Source: Microcystis panniformis FACHB-1757 (GTDB lineage: Bacteria; Cyanobacteriota; Cyanobacteriia; Cyanobacteriales; Microcystaceae). Taken from it: a stretch of DNA of 64,000 nt. The stretch lies in NCBI RefSeq assembly GCF_001264245.1, contig NZ_CP011339.1:3162001-3226000 (forward strand), in the 5' to 3' direction. The position numbers and the translations under genes were made by a program. The notes below the pieces were generated by a model. The model made no database searches. It saw only the letters and a program-made list of their open reading frames with translations, and had not been told where the DNA came from. Shown here piece by piece: positions 7,912 through 16,797 of this stretch (its first letter is position 1; each line of letters starts with the position of its first letter).

Positions 7912-9516
7912 TTGATCACCAAAGATGGCATTAGTTTAGCTGCCGATATTTATCTTCCCGATAGTAGGGAATCTTTTCCCATTTTACTAATGCGACAACC
8001 CTACGGAAAAACGATCGCTTCCACGGTGGTTTATGCCCATCCTAGCTGGTATGCACGTCAGGGTTATATTGTAGTAATTCAGGATGTCCGGGGACGGGGA
8101 AACTCGACGGGAAATTTTAATTTATTTGCCCATGAAATTAGCGACGGATTAGAAACCATTGAATGGGTTTTAACTATTCCTAATAATACGGGTGTGGTGG
8201 GAATGTATGGTTTTTCCTATCAGGGAATGACTCAATTATACGCCGCTACTAATGGTCATGCTGCTTTAAAAACTATTTGCCCAGCAATGATAGCTCACGA
8301 TTTATATCGAGATTGGGGCTATGAAAATGAAGCATTTAATTTACAATATAATCTCGCTTGGGCAATACAATTAGCGGCGGAAACAGCTAGATTAAAAGGG
8401 GACGAAACTGCCTATCAAAAACTCTGGGTAGCTTCCCGAAATTTACCCCTTTTTTATCCTATTGCTGCCTCTCCCCAAATTCTGCAAGATTTAGCTGCTG
8501 ATTCTTTTTATCACGATTGGATTACTCGTTATCTTCCCGATGACTATTGGCAAAATTTATCACCGCAAAACCTGTTAAAAAATATCGATTTACCGATGTT
8601 ACATATCGGGGGTTGGTTCGATCCTCATCTCCGGGGAACTTTGGGTTTATACCAAGAAATGCAAGCGCGTTCTATCTATCCCCAACAGCTAATTATTGGT
8701 GCTTGGACTCATCTACCCTGGGGGAGAAAAGTAGGAGAGATAGATTATGGTCAAGAGGCAATTAGTCCCGTGGATAAAATGCAGCTGCAATGGTTTGATT
8801 ATTTCTTAAAAGGTCAGGAAACGGAATTATTAAAAAATCCTCCTATGTATCTATTTCAAATGGGGTCTAATCAATGGCGATATCTGGAGAAGTTTCCCAG
8901 AGAAAATCAGCAAATTTATTATCTTGCTAGTCAAGGTTTAGCCAATCTGCGCGAGGATGAGGGGAAATTAAGCGCGATTTTGTTAGAACCTGCGATCGAG
9001 GATACCATCGTTCACGATCCTTGGCGACCAGTGCCATCTTTAGGAGGTCATAGCGCCCTACCGGGGGGAATATTCGACCGCACCATGCTAGACTGTCGCA
9101 GTGATGTGATTACCTACACTTCTCCCCCCCTAGGGAAAGATTTAACGATTTTGGGCAGTCCCCGTCTGGATTGTTATTGTCAAGCAGATGCGGTTAGTTT
9201 CGATATCTGCGCGGTGGTTTCTCAAGTTACCCCCGATGGTCGGGTTTTTAATATCACTCAGGGTTATAAACGGGTAAATAATCCCGAATCGCCCCTAAAT
9301 ATTGCCATGCAAGCCACTTTTATCACTATTCCTCAAGGTCATAGCTTGCGTTTGAGTCTCAGTGCCTCTTGCTTTCCTGCACATCCCGTCAATGCGGGGA
9401 CCGGCAGCTATCCCCACGCGAGTCGGGCGATCAATTTTTCTATTATCACAATTAAGGTTTTTTGTCAAGGAAATTTTCCTGCAAAATTGTTATTACCTTT
9501 AGTCGGGGAAAGCTAA
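7912..9516 (+). CDS. CocE/NonD-type alpha/beta hydrolase (X-Pro dipeptidyl-peptidase S15-like)
   Basis: The protein has about 534 residues. DGISLAADIYLP opens the S15 fold; GFSYQG places the nucleophile near Ser102; GGWFDPHLRGT supplies the acid and GAWTHLPWG the histidine; a C-terminal jelly-roll domain follows. Family members cleave acyl-ester or amide bonds; the substrate is unknown. The start is uncertain. The first possible codon in frame is TTG at 7912, very close to the conserved core, while an upstream ATG at 7874 (MFNPYP) is one frame off and would give a more normal N-terminus. A single-base indel near 7885-7900 is possible. The 3' end overlaps the convergent gene by 18 bases. Confidence 0.85.
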   Translation: MITKDGISLAADIYLPDSRESFPILLMRQPYGKTIASTVVYAHPSWYARQGYIVVIQDVRGRGNSTGNFNLFAHEISDGLETIEWVLTIPNNTGVVGMYGFSYQGMTQLYAATNGHAALKTICPAMIAHDLYRDWGYENEAFNLQYNLAWAIQLAAETARLKGDETAYQKLWVASRNLPLFYPIAASPQILQDLAADSFYHDWITRYLPDDYWQNLSPQNLLKNIDLPMLHIGGWFDPHLRGTLGLYQEMQARSIYPQQLIIGAWTHLPWGRKVGEIDYGQEAISPVDKMQLQWFDYFLKGQETELLKNPPMYLFQMGSNQWRYLEKFPRENQQIYYLASQGLANLREDEGKLSAILLEPAIEDTIVHDPWRPVPSLGGHSALPGGIFDRTMLDCRSDVITYTSPPLGKDLTILGSPRLDCYCQADAVSFDICAVVSQVTPDGRVFNITQGYKRVNNPESPLNIAMQATFITIPQGHSLRLSLSASCFPAHPVNAGTGSYPHASRAINFSIITIKVFCQGNFPAKLLLPLVGES

Positions 9517-10074
9517 ACCGCTGCGGGGATCGCGAATGTATAAACCTAACACCAGCGAGGAGATAACCGTATCCCAGACGGGGGTGAATTTGTCCGCATC
9601 ATCGACCCAATAATCCATAGTAATTAAACATTGAACACCAGAACCAATACCCACGGCAATGCGCGAATAAGCTGGTCGATTTTCTTGGGGGTCGATGAAT
9701 TGAATTTGCACCCAAACAATGCGGACAGTTTGGCGTTTTTCTTGGATAACTTCGCCAATTTCGTGAGGATTGCGGCTATCTTCACGAGCTAATTTTTTGA
9801 CCATTCCTTTCAGGGGCAATTCTTTCCAATCTCCGGGGGGAAGTAAATTATAGGAAACCTCTAAACGACAATCATCATTGGGGGGTTTTCTATCCAAAAA
9901 ACGAAAGGAATTATCATCGGGTTCAAAATGCCAATCTTGAGGAACTTCAAAGCGAACTGCACCGCGACCAGCTACAAAAATACTATTACCCGGACTAGAT
10001 TTCCAGTTATGATCTGGATTTAAGTCGAGGGTTTCTTTAATCCATTGCAGATTGTGTTTTTTCGATTTAGCCAT
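9499..10074 (-). CDS. Conserved cyanobacterial hypothetical protein
   Basis: This 191-residue soluble protein has no signal peptide or membrane segment. It contains WKSSPGNSIFVAGRGAVRFE and VPQDWHFEPDDNSFRF, then a beta-rich region with RIVWVQIQFIDPQENRPAYSR and a hydrophobic ending. The layout resembles other cyanobacterial proteins of unknown function that look like single-domain beta sandwiches. I do not recognise a catalytic motif. Its 3' end overlaps the end of the convergent hydrolase gene by 18 bases, so transcription of the two probably interferes or terminates in the overlap. Confidence 0.75.
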   Translation of the reverse strand: MAKSKKHNLQWIKETLDLNPDHNWKSSPGNSIFVAGRGAVRFEVPQDWHFEPDDNSFRFLDRKPPNDDCRLEVSYNLLPPGDWKELPLKGMVKKLAREDSRNPHEIGEVIQEKRQTVRIVWVQIQFIDPQENRPAYSRIAVGIGSGVQCLITMDYWVDDADKFTPVWDTVISSLVLGLYIRDPRSGLAFPD

Positions 10075-10568
10075 AGGGATAATCCTGCGGTAAGAATCGG
10101 ACTATAGCTATCATTATACAGGCTTTTTCCTAAGAATTAAATAGGGTGCATCTCACTTTTGTAAATCTACTAAGTAAAACGTAGGGTGCGTTACTAACGC
10201 ACCACCTATCATCAACTAAGTAGCCAGTTACAATCAAAGAACAGGAACTGAATCTCACTTTCGTAAATCTACTAAGTTGGGATTTGTAAAGGGAACTCTC
10301 TTTTAAAATTGGGCGTTACTTTCGATTTTATCACTCAATCCAAGCTTTTGGGGGGTTCTACCCCCCAAACCCCCCGTTGGGGTCGTGGCGCCGCCCCCAA
10401 ACCCCGGAGCGCATTAGTTTTTCGGTGGGATGCTTAGACGCGATTGTTCATATTTTTGTACCAATTTAAGAGTCACTGATAATTGCTGATTGTCGGTATT
10501 TCTGCAAATGTTGAGATGCACCCACCAAAACTTCTGTCTTCACCATTAGGATAACTGCTGCATAATTT
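10075..10568. other. Gene-free 494-base repeat-rich spacer
   Basis: It contains a 25-base direct repeat with one mismatch (10151-10175 and 10253-10277, beginning TCTCACTTTTGTAAATC), an 8-base-pair hairpin at 10185-10192/10196-10203 (GGTGCGTT), and a GC-rich block at about 10350-10410 made of runs of C and G (CCCCCCAAACCCCC...CGGCGCCGCC-like). No open frame is supported. It is probably an accumulation site for small repeats. Confidence 0.6.
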
Positions 10569-11528
10569 TTAAAAATCCCACAGCACAGGATTATCATCCA
10601 AGAAATCAGTTACCTGTTTACCAATATTATCAATTAATTGTAGGTCTTCTGGGGTTAAATTAATTGTCATTGCTTGAGCGTTATTAACTGCTTGAGCGGC
10701 ATTTCTTACCCCAGCAATTGCATTAGTTTGGGGTTGTTTAATTAACCAAGCAAGAGATAATTGAGCTAGGGAACAATTATAGCGTTTAGCAATGGGTTCT
10801 AATTGAGTTAAAGCCGCTTGTACCCTCTGAAAGTTTTCGCCATGAAAGAGTTTATTTTTAATTCTATGATCCTCCGCTGCCAACTGATAACCATTTCTAA
10901 ATTTTCCTGTTAATAAACCTTGGGCAAGGGGAGAATAGGCCAAAATAGAAATATTATTCTCTATACAATAGGGCATAATTTCCTTTTCTACCGAGCGCCA
11001 AAAGAGAGAATAGGGAGGTTGAATACTCTCAATTCTGCCGTATTGACTGGCTTCTTCCAGTTGAGAGCGGGAGAAATTGGAAACCCCTATAGCTCGAATT
11101 TTTCCCTGTGCCTTTAGATAATTAAGAGCGGCCATAGTTTCAGAAATAGGCACTATTTCTGTGTTCCATGAGCCACTAGGCCAATGAATTTGGTAAAGAT
11201 CGATATAATCAGTTTGGAGGTTTTTTAAAGAGCGCTCGCAAGCTGCGATAACTTGCTCATATTTGAGGTGATTAGCAAAGACTTTGGTGGCATAAATTAC
11301 CTGTTCTCGCACATCGGCTAAAGCTTGAGCGACAATCAATTCTGAGTGACCTTCCCCGTAGATTTCGGCTGTATCTACAGTGGTAATTCCTGCCTCAAAA
11401 GCTGCACGAATAGCCTTAATACTTTCCTCATCTTCAATACCTGCCCACATCTTTTTTCCTGCTTGCCAAGTACCCACAAGAAGGGGAGTAATTTCTATAT
11501 TAGTCTGACCGAGATAGCGTTTTTGCAT
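10569..11528 (-). CDS. Aldo/keto reductase
   Basis: This 319-residue NADPH-dependent oxidoreductase has a TIM-barrel fold. The catalytic tetrad is visible: Asp52 and Tyr57 in VDTAEIYGEGHSE, Lys82 in YATKVF and His115 in LYQIHWPS. The IGVSNFS segment, the PPYSLFWR loop and a C-terminal cofactor region (IAGVRNAAQ) follow. It resembles the AKR subgroup that reduces sugar or aldehyde substrates; the substrate is not deducible. It is flanked by a repeat-rich spacer downstream and by a small membrane-protein gene upstream on the same strand, 61 bases away. Confidence 0.92.
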   Translation of the reverse strand: MQKRYLGQTNIEITPLLVGTWQAGKKMWAGIEDEESIKAIRAAFEAGITTVDTAEIYGEGHSELIVAQALADVREQVIYATKVFANHLKYEQVIAACERSLKNLQTDYIDLYQIHWPSGSWNTEIVPISETMAALNYLKAQGKIRAIGVSNFSRSQLEEASQYGRIESIQPPYSLFWRSVEKEIMPYCIENNISILAYSPLAQGLLTGKFRNGYQLAAEDHRIKNKLFHGENFQRVQAALTQLEPIAKRYNCSLAQLSLAWLIKQPQTNAIAGVRNAAQAVNNAQAMTINLTPEDLQLIDNIGKQVTDFLDDNPVLWDF

Positions 11529-11589
11529 AACAGTTTTTTTGATGGGTTATGTATGCTTAGGGTTTTAGTCGGGTTTAGGGTTTAAAATC

Positions 11590-11766
11590 TCAGCTAAAGA
11601 GGACTAAAGTGACAAGGATAAAAACCTTTACCAGTAGGGGTGTAAAGAACAAACTTAACAAGCCACAAAAAAGACCTAATAAGCGGGTACTGAGGCTAAT
11701 TATTTCGCCTTGAACATTATAGCTAATCGACAGGGCGATGAGGGCTAGAGTAAGGAGAAAAATCAT
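11590..11766 (-). CDS. Small two-helix membrane protein
   Basis: A 58-residue frame begins at ATG 11766 with AGGAAAG about 8 bases upstream and ends at TGA 11590. It contains a first hydrophobic helix (IFLLTLALIALSI), a short polar linker with SYNVQGEIIS, and a longer hydrophobic stretch (LLGLFCGLLSLFF then PLLVKVFILVTLVLF). Composition and the ribosome site support a real gene; I do not recognise the family. It lies between the aldo/keto reductase and the polysaccharide-export gene, all on the minus strand. Confidence 0.6.
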   Translation of the reverse strand: MIFLLTLALIALSISYNVQGEIISLSTRLLGLFCGLLSLFFTPLLVKVFILVTLVLFS

Positions 11767-11886
11767 AGTTTTCTTTCCTGAGTCTATTGAGCAGAAAAGC
11801 CGTGACTGCTCACGACTTTTTGCCGTTTCTATATCTATTATTAGCTCGATTACTGGGCTAATGACATCGGGGTAAAGTGAACTTTT

Positions 11887-13350
11887 TTAACGGAAAAGAT
11901 TTAAAAATCCGTTGAAGAGGCCTGTCAGACCGGTAAAGGGACTTAAAACCGTGCCGAGGGTGTCGGTGGCAGAGGCCAGACCGCTACGATGAACCACAAC
12001 CACATCATTATTACGGAGAATCGGGTTAGTTTTCTCGTTGATACCCTGGGAAAAATCGATGTTAATTGAGTTTTTGGTGACAGTCCCGTTAGGATTGAGA
12101 CGAATTAATTCCACTGTGGACTGATTGGCGCGACGCTTATCAAAGTCTCCTGCGGTTAAAATTGCCTGATTGAGAGGGGTATTGGGAGGAACTTCAATTG
12201 TCCCCGGTTTTTTCACTTCCCCGACCACTTTCACGTTAATGGTTTTGGGGGCAAAACTGGCCGATGCTAGGGTTTCCGATTCCTTGGCCGAGATTTCAGT
12301 AGCGGTGGGGATAATCACCGTATCCCCTTCTTGGAGGATGATATCAGCGGTCATATCGCCTTTATCGAGCAAACTCCAGAGATCTACGGGGATTTTCTGC
12401 TGGGAACCGTCACGGGTGTAACGCAGCACTTGCACCTGTCGGATATCGGCGAGGGGTTTGATACCTCCCGCTTCTTGGATAGCTTGGGTTAGTCGGGCCG
12501 GTTGTCGTCGAATTCCCCGATTATTCTCTGTGGTGACGGTGTTAACTTGATTGGGGACAATGCGATGGGACCCCGGACGATAAACTTCTCCCACCACAGT
12601 AACATTAATTTCTCGATCGCTATCTAGTCCAAAATTGGCATCAGCTAATTGATTGACTTCCCCGACGCTAAGGGTCGTTTTAGTGGGAATAACGATGCTA
12701 TCACCATCTCTAAGGCTAACATCTTGGGTTTTATCGCCTTTTTGGATTAATTGCCAGAGATTGGCTTGAATTAGCTGTTCTTGTCCCTTGAGGTTGCGTC
12801 GGATTTGAACTTGACCAATATCGGCCACGGTGGTTACTCCCCCCGCTTGCCGGATTATTTCGGTCAATAGGGGCGTTTTTTGGCTTTGTTCGGGGTTAAT
12901 TGTATAAGTACCCGGACGATTGACTTCCCCCGCGATGGCGATTTGCAGAGGCCGGGGAGTGAGAATGCTAACAGTAACCACGGGACGCTTGAGATAGGTG
13001 GTGTAACGCTTGGCCAAGGTTTGGCCGGCTTCGGTGACGGTCATTCCCTCCACTTTGACGCTACCAATCAGAGGTAAAGTCAGGGTTCCATCGGCTAAAA
13101 CAAGGAAATCGCCGCTTAAATCCGCGACTTGGTAGACGGTGACGCGCACTTTATCCCCTTCTCCTAGGGTGTACTCTTTGCTTTCTGCGGGGATAGGAGC
13201 AATCGCCTCTTTAGCGGGTGCAGCGCTACTAGGAGGAGTAGCTTGGACTGGGCGAGCTTCTAAGGAAGTTAGAGGGGCAATAGTGCCGATAATTAATAGA
13301 TAACGCAGTGATTTGCTGATTAAATGCTGTAATTGGCCGCTATTTAACAT
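11887..13350 (-). CDS. Polysaccharide export protein, Wza-like with SLBB repeats
   Basis: This secreted protein of about 487 residues starts MLNSGQLQHL, followed by a hydrophobic signal segment and LEARPVQA. An upstream start at 13380 would add ten residues before the signal. The polysaccharide-export domain begins at YTLGEGDKVRVTVYQV. Three SLBB-type repeats follow, each with a GEV.(R/K)PG core (IAGEVNRPGTY, VVGEVYRPGSH, VVGEVKKPGTI). Such proteins form the periplasmic/outer-membrane exit channel for capsule or slime polysaccharide. This would fit the mucilage of colonial cyanobacteria, which is inference. No polymerase or glycosyltransferase genes flank it. Confidence 0.9.
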   Translation of the reverse strand: MLNSGQLQHLISKSLRYLLIIGTIAPLTSLEARPVQATPPSSAAPAKEAIAPIPAESKEYTLGEGDKVRVTVYQVADLSGDFLVLADGTLTLPLIGSVKVEGMTVTEAGQTLAKRYTTYLKRPVVTVSILTPRPLQIAIAGEVNRPGTYTINPEQSQKTPLLTEIIRQAGGVTTVADIGQVQIRRNLKGQEQLIQANLWQLIQKGDKTQDVSLRDGDSIVIPTKTTLSVGEVNQLADANFGLDSDREINVTVVGEVYRPGSHRIVPNQVNTVTTENNRGIRRQPARLTQAIQEAGGIKPLADIRQVQVLRYTRDGSQQKIPVDLWSLLDKGDMTADIILQEGDTVIIPTATEISAKESETLASASFAPKTINVKVVGEVKKPGTIEVPPNTPLNQAILTAGDFDKRRANQSTVELIRLNPNGTVTKNSINIDFSQGINEKTNPILRNNDVVVVHRSGLASATDTLGTVLSPFTGLTGLFNGFLNLFR

Positions 13351-13510
13351 GATCAATAGGATTAATTTTATCGTTAACATTGGCGATTAGTGTAGCACAA
13401 ATAGTCGATCGCCTATGGAAACCCCCTGTAATATCGCATCTATCGAGAGTTACCGCTAACTGTAAGATAGTTTTAATGATTGCCTGTATGTAAAGGGGTA
13501 TATTAATTTT

Positions 13511-15709
13511 ATGACAGCTACTAGCACAATTCCCGATTTTTGTCAAGGGATAAAATATTTTGGGACTTCCTTACCCGAATTTGATAAATATGCAGGAAAA
13601 GCCGCTATCGCTGAGGGAAAAACCGCTATTATTGCCGCTAATGACCCAAATGCTATCTATCAAACTCTCCTAGCCGCCGATGCTTTGCGTTACCTCACCC
13701 TGCAAATCACCGCTACCAAAGAATCGGGACACCCCGGCGGTTTTGCCAGCGCTGCCGACGTAATTGCCTCTTTGATGATGTTAGGCCAGAAAAATATCTT
13801 CACCGAAGTGGGCCATCATGCCCCCGGTTTTTATAGTAACGTCTTTCTCGATCGCTCTCTCGAAGCCATGGGCATCAGCAACGTCAGGGAATTGGGAGAA
13901 CGTTTTCGGGAAAAACACGGACTTTTAGGGCATCTTTCCGGACAAATCCCCGGACTGCTCGGGCCGGCTGGTCCTTTGGGCCAAGGCCAACATTTCGCCA
14001 TGGCGGCGGCCAAATTACACCCTAATACCCTTTTCCCTGTGACTATCGGGGATGGTGGTTTAGGAGAACCGTATATTATGAGTAGTTTCGGTCATTTTCA
14101 CACTGCTTATCCAGAAATTACCAATTTTCTGCCGATTTTAGTTTGGAATGGCTATTCCCAAGAACACCATAGCATGGTGTCCCTGAAAACTAACGCCGAA
14201 ATGGAAGCCTATTGGCGCGGTAATGGTTTCGAGGAAGTGATTCTCATTAATGCCAAAGACTTCGATGATGCTAATCAAAATGGGGAATATGTAGATAGCA
14301 CCAAATTCTCTTTTAACCAGCGTCTGGAGTTCATGAAAGCGGTGTTAATGGCCACGGATAAAGCCGCCCAATTAGCCCTAGGTGGTAAACTAACGGTGAT
14401 CATTATTAAACAACTTAAAGGGGCGGGAGTTCACAAACGGGGAGCAGCTTCCCATAATCTTTATCCGGGAGATTCTTTAGAAAAAGATTATATCGTTACT
14501 GCCTTACAAGAACGCGCTTTACCCCCTGAAGCTTGGGCAATTGTTCGTACTAATTTCGAGCGCTCTGGAGGGGGTCCAGCAGCGGAAACAGTGGTAACGG
14601 AAAAAGTCTTCCCGCTGCCGGATTTAGGAACCTTACCGATGACCGAATATACTGTGGGTGGCGATAAAAAAGTGGCCACCACTGCTATGGGGGAATTTGT
14701 GGTAGCTGTGGGTAAAGCTGACCCCAATTTTGTCGTCACTAATGCTGATGGTAATGCCGCTTCGGGAATTAATAATATTAACGTCGGTTTAAAGATTATT
14801 CACCCCACCAGCGATGATACCTATTTCCAGAGTCCGAAAGGTCAAGTTTATGAGCCTTTAAGCGAGGATGCCTGTGCCGGATTAGCCGTCGGTTTATCTC
14901 TCTTGGGAGCGCGGACTTTATGGTGTTCCTACGAGTCTTTTGCTATCAATGGTTTACCGATTTGGCAGACTGTAACCCAAGCGATGGCCGAGTTACGTCG
15001 TCCCACCCCTTCTACTATTACTTTATTCACCGCCGGAGCCTTGGAGCAAGGACGTAATGGTTGGACACACCAACGCCCAGAGATTGAAAATTATTTCGCC
15101 GCTATGATGCGAAATGGTAATATTTTCCCTCTCTTTCCCTGCGATGCTAACAGTATTCAAGTCTGTTATGAATGGGCGTTAGGAACCAGCAATAAAGGCA
15201 TTACAATCACCGCTAGTAAATCGCCTTTACCGGTGCGAACCACCTTTGAGCAAACCCATCAAGCTTTAGAAAAAGGCGGCGTAATTCTCCAGGAATCGGA
15301 AGGCAGTAAAAAAGTCGTTTTTGCCGTCATTGGTGATATGACTTTATTACCCGTCTTTGAGTCTGCACAACAGTTAGAAGCAGCGGGAATCGGTGTAAAA
15401 ATCGTCTCGGTAATTAATCCCCGTCGTCTCTACCGTCCTAGCGATGTGATGAGTGAAACTAGCTCGCAAGCGGATAATAATTTCCTTGATGATGCTGGTT
15501 TTGATAGTCTCTTTGCTGGTGATGCTGTAATCGGAGTAACCGGTGGTACAAGTGCCATGTTAGAACCGATTATGTTACGCAGTAATGCGCGTCGGGATGT
15601 CTTTGCTTGGAAACGGGGAGAAACCACCGCCAGTGCTGGGGAAATTATGGCCTATAATGGCTTAACTGCCAATGCTTTAACTGCGCGTGCTACTCAGTTA
15701 TTAGGTTAA
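13511..15709 (+). CDS. Thiamine-diphosphate enzyme, transketolase/phosphoketolase-like
   Basis: This 732-residue cytoplasmic protein has a transketolase-like layout. The N-terminal TPP half has ATKESGHPGGFAS and a Mg-TPP motif GDGGLGE followed by LPILVWNGYSQEHHS. The NGY context is like phosphoketolases rather than plain transketolase. A pyrimidine-binding middle domain (SEDACAGLAVGLSLLGA, WTHQRPEIENYF) and a C-terminal transketolase domain follow. I recall members being annotated as xylulose 5-phosphate 3-epimerase, but the reaction cannot be settled here. It is distinct from the classical tktA and Xfp families. A stem-loop terminator follows the stop. Confidence 0.75.
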   Translation: MTATSTIPDFCQGIKYFGTSLPEFDKYAGKAAIAEGKTAIIAANDPNAIYQTLLAADALRYLTLQITATKESGHPGGFASAADVIASLMMLGQKNIFTEVGHHAPGFYSNVFLDRSLEAMGISNVRELGERFREKHGLLGHLSGQIPGLLGPAGPLGQGQHFAMAAAKLHPNTLFPVTIGDGGLGEPYIMSSFGHFHTAYPEITNFLPILVWNGYSQEHHSMVSLKTNAEMEAYWRGNGFEEVILINAKDFDDANQNGEYVDSTKFSFNQRLEFMKAVLMATDKAAQLALGGKLTVIIIKQLKGAGVHKRGAASHNLYPGDSLEKDYIVTALQERALPPEAWAIVRTNFERSGGGPAAETVVTEKVFPLPDLGTLPMTEYTVGGDKKVATTAMGEFVVAVGKADPNFVVTNADGNAASGINNINVGLKIIHPTSDDTYFQSPKGQVYEPLSEDACAGLAVGLSLLGARTLWCSYESFAINGLPIWQTVTQAMAELRRPTPSTITLFTAGALEQGRNGWTHQRPEIENYFAAMMRNGNIFPLFPCDANSIQVCYEWALGTSNKGITITASKSPLPVRTTFEQTHQALEKGGVILQESEGSKKVVFAVIGDMTLLPVFESAQQLEAAGIGVKIVSVINPRRLYRPSDVMSETSSQADNNFLDDAGFDSLFAGDAVIGVTGGTSAMLEPIMLRSNARRDVFAWKRGETTASAGEIMAYNGLTANALTARATQLLG

Positions 15710-15735
15710 GTTCCCAGTTAGTTTTTTTGGTTATT

Positions 15736-15770
15736 CCCTACTTTCCAATCAAAGAAAGTAGGGATTTTTT
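15736..15770 (+). terminator. Rho-independent terminator of the TPP-enzyme gene
   Basis: A perfect 10-base-pair stem, CCCTACTTTC at 15736-15745 with its complement at 15754-15763, has an 8-base loop and is followed by ATTTTTTT. It lies between the convergent TPP-enzyme and oxygenase genes and may work in both directions. Confidence 0.85.
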
Positions 15771-15777
15771 TCTCAGG

Positions 15778-16713
15778 TCATTTTCGCCAACGGAGTAAAC
15801 TTTTAATAATTTGCCATAGGCGAGGATATTGGAGGGATAGATAGCGTTTAATATGGGATTTTAAACTAACTAAATCCTGAGATTCTTTCAGTTCTCTATC
15901 TTGATAAAAACGAATTAAATCATCCCGTCTTTTCAATAAAATTTTAATTTGTTGGTAATCTTCCGAGCTTAAAACTTGATGGGGTTGAATATTTTCTGGC
16001 AGCGGGCGCGGGATGTAAAAAGTTGTATGAGATGGGGATAATTCTTCGATAGGACGTTCTTTGCTATAGAGATAGATAGAAAGAGATTTCCGGGATAAAT
16101 GCCGTTGATTTTCTGGTAAATTAATCTGAGAAAATCCATGCCATGAATATTCATTGGTTTCAAAAATAAGACAACGATTAAAGATAGGTACAAAAGATTT
16201 AATCCTATTCTCTTCCGGTTGACGAGGATTGGAATGTAACTCTAGATTCCCTCCCCAATCTGCTTGCCATTGGGGATTTAAATAGATTAATAAATTCAAG
16301 CGGCGATGATACCAGTGACGCTCATCAAGGTTAAAATCAATGTGAGGGTCTAATTCTTGACCGTGTAAATTTTCGTGGGTTCCACCCCCATAAAAACTAG
16401 GGTCTGGAATTAAATTATCGATACCAGTTAATTGGGAAATTAACTCTAAAAACTCTTGAGCTTGAACGTAGCGGCCAAACTGTTGATAAACACCCCCCAA
16501 ACCGATTAAATCCTCATTAACCGCCTTCCCGCCAACTTTTCCTAACTCACTAATGGCTTTTTGCGGATTAAAACTCGGAAAATTTTCCAGCAAAATTTGC
16601 GCTTGCTCCCTAACTAAAAAATTATCGATGACCAAATGCTTAAACGGTTGCGCTGTCTCAAAATCTTGACGATAGACAGAAGATTTCTCATAAACAAGGG
16701 GATTGATAAACAT
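15778..16713 (-). CDS. 2-oxoglutarate/Fe(II)-dependent oxygenase family protein
   Basis: This 311-residue protein carries the 2OG-Fe(II) double-stranded beta-helix. The metal triad is HxD in DPHIDFN and a distal His in EYSWHGFS, with a 2-oxoglutarate-binding Arg in SRKSLSIYLY. GGGTHENLHGQ and WGGNLELH are typical of the prolyl-4-hydroxylase-like group. A charged helical C-terminal extension of roughly 60 residues (KRRDDLIRFYQDREL) has no clear function. Homologues often sit in glycan or natural-product loci, but the substrate here is unknown. It converges on the TPP-enzyme gene. Confidence 0.85.
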   Translation of the reverse strand: MFINPLVYEKSSVYRQDFETAQPFKHLVIDNFLVREQAQILLENFPSFNPQKAISELGKVGGKAVNEDLIGLGGVYQQFGRYVQAQEFLELISQLTGIDNLIPDPSFYGGGTHENLHGQELDPHIDFNLDERHWYHRRLNLLIYLNPQWQADWGGNLELHSNPRQPEENRIKSFVPIFNRCLIFETNEYSWHGFSQINLPENQRHLSRKSLSIYLYSKERPIEELSPSHTTFYIPRPLPENIQPHQVLSSEDYQQIKILLKRRDDLIRFYQDRELKESQDLVSLKSHIKRYLSLQYPRLWQIIKSLLRWRK

Positions 16714-16797
16714 TAGACAGCTTTTTTGTTGGTATGATGAATTGTAGCAATCAAACTAGCAAAATAAAGATTAACTCTCCTATTGACCTCATCGCCT

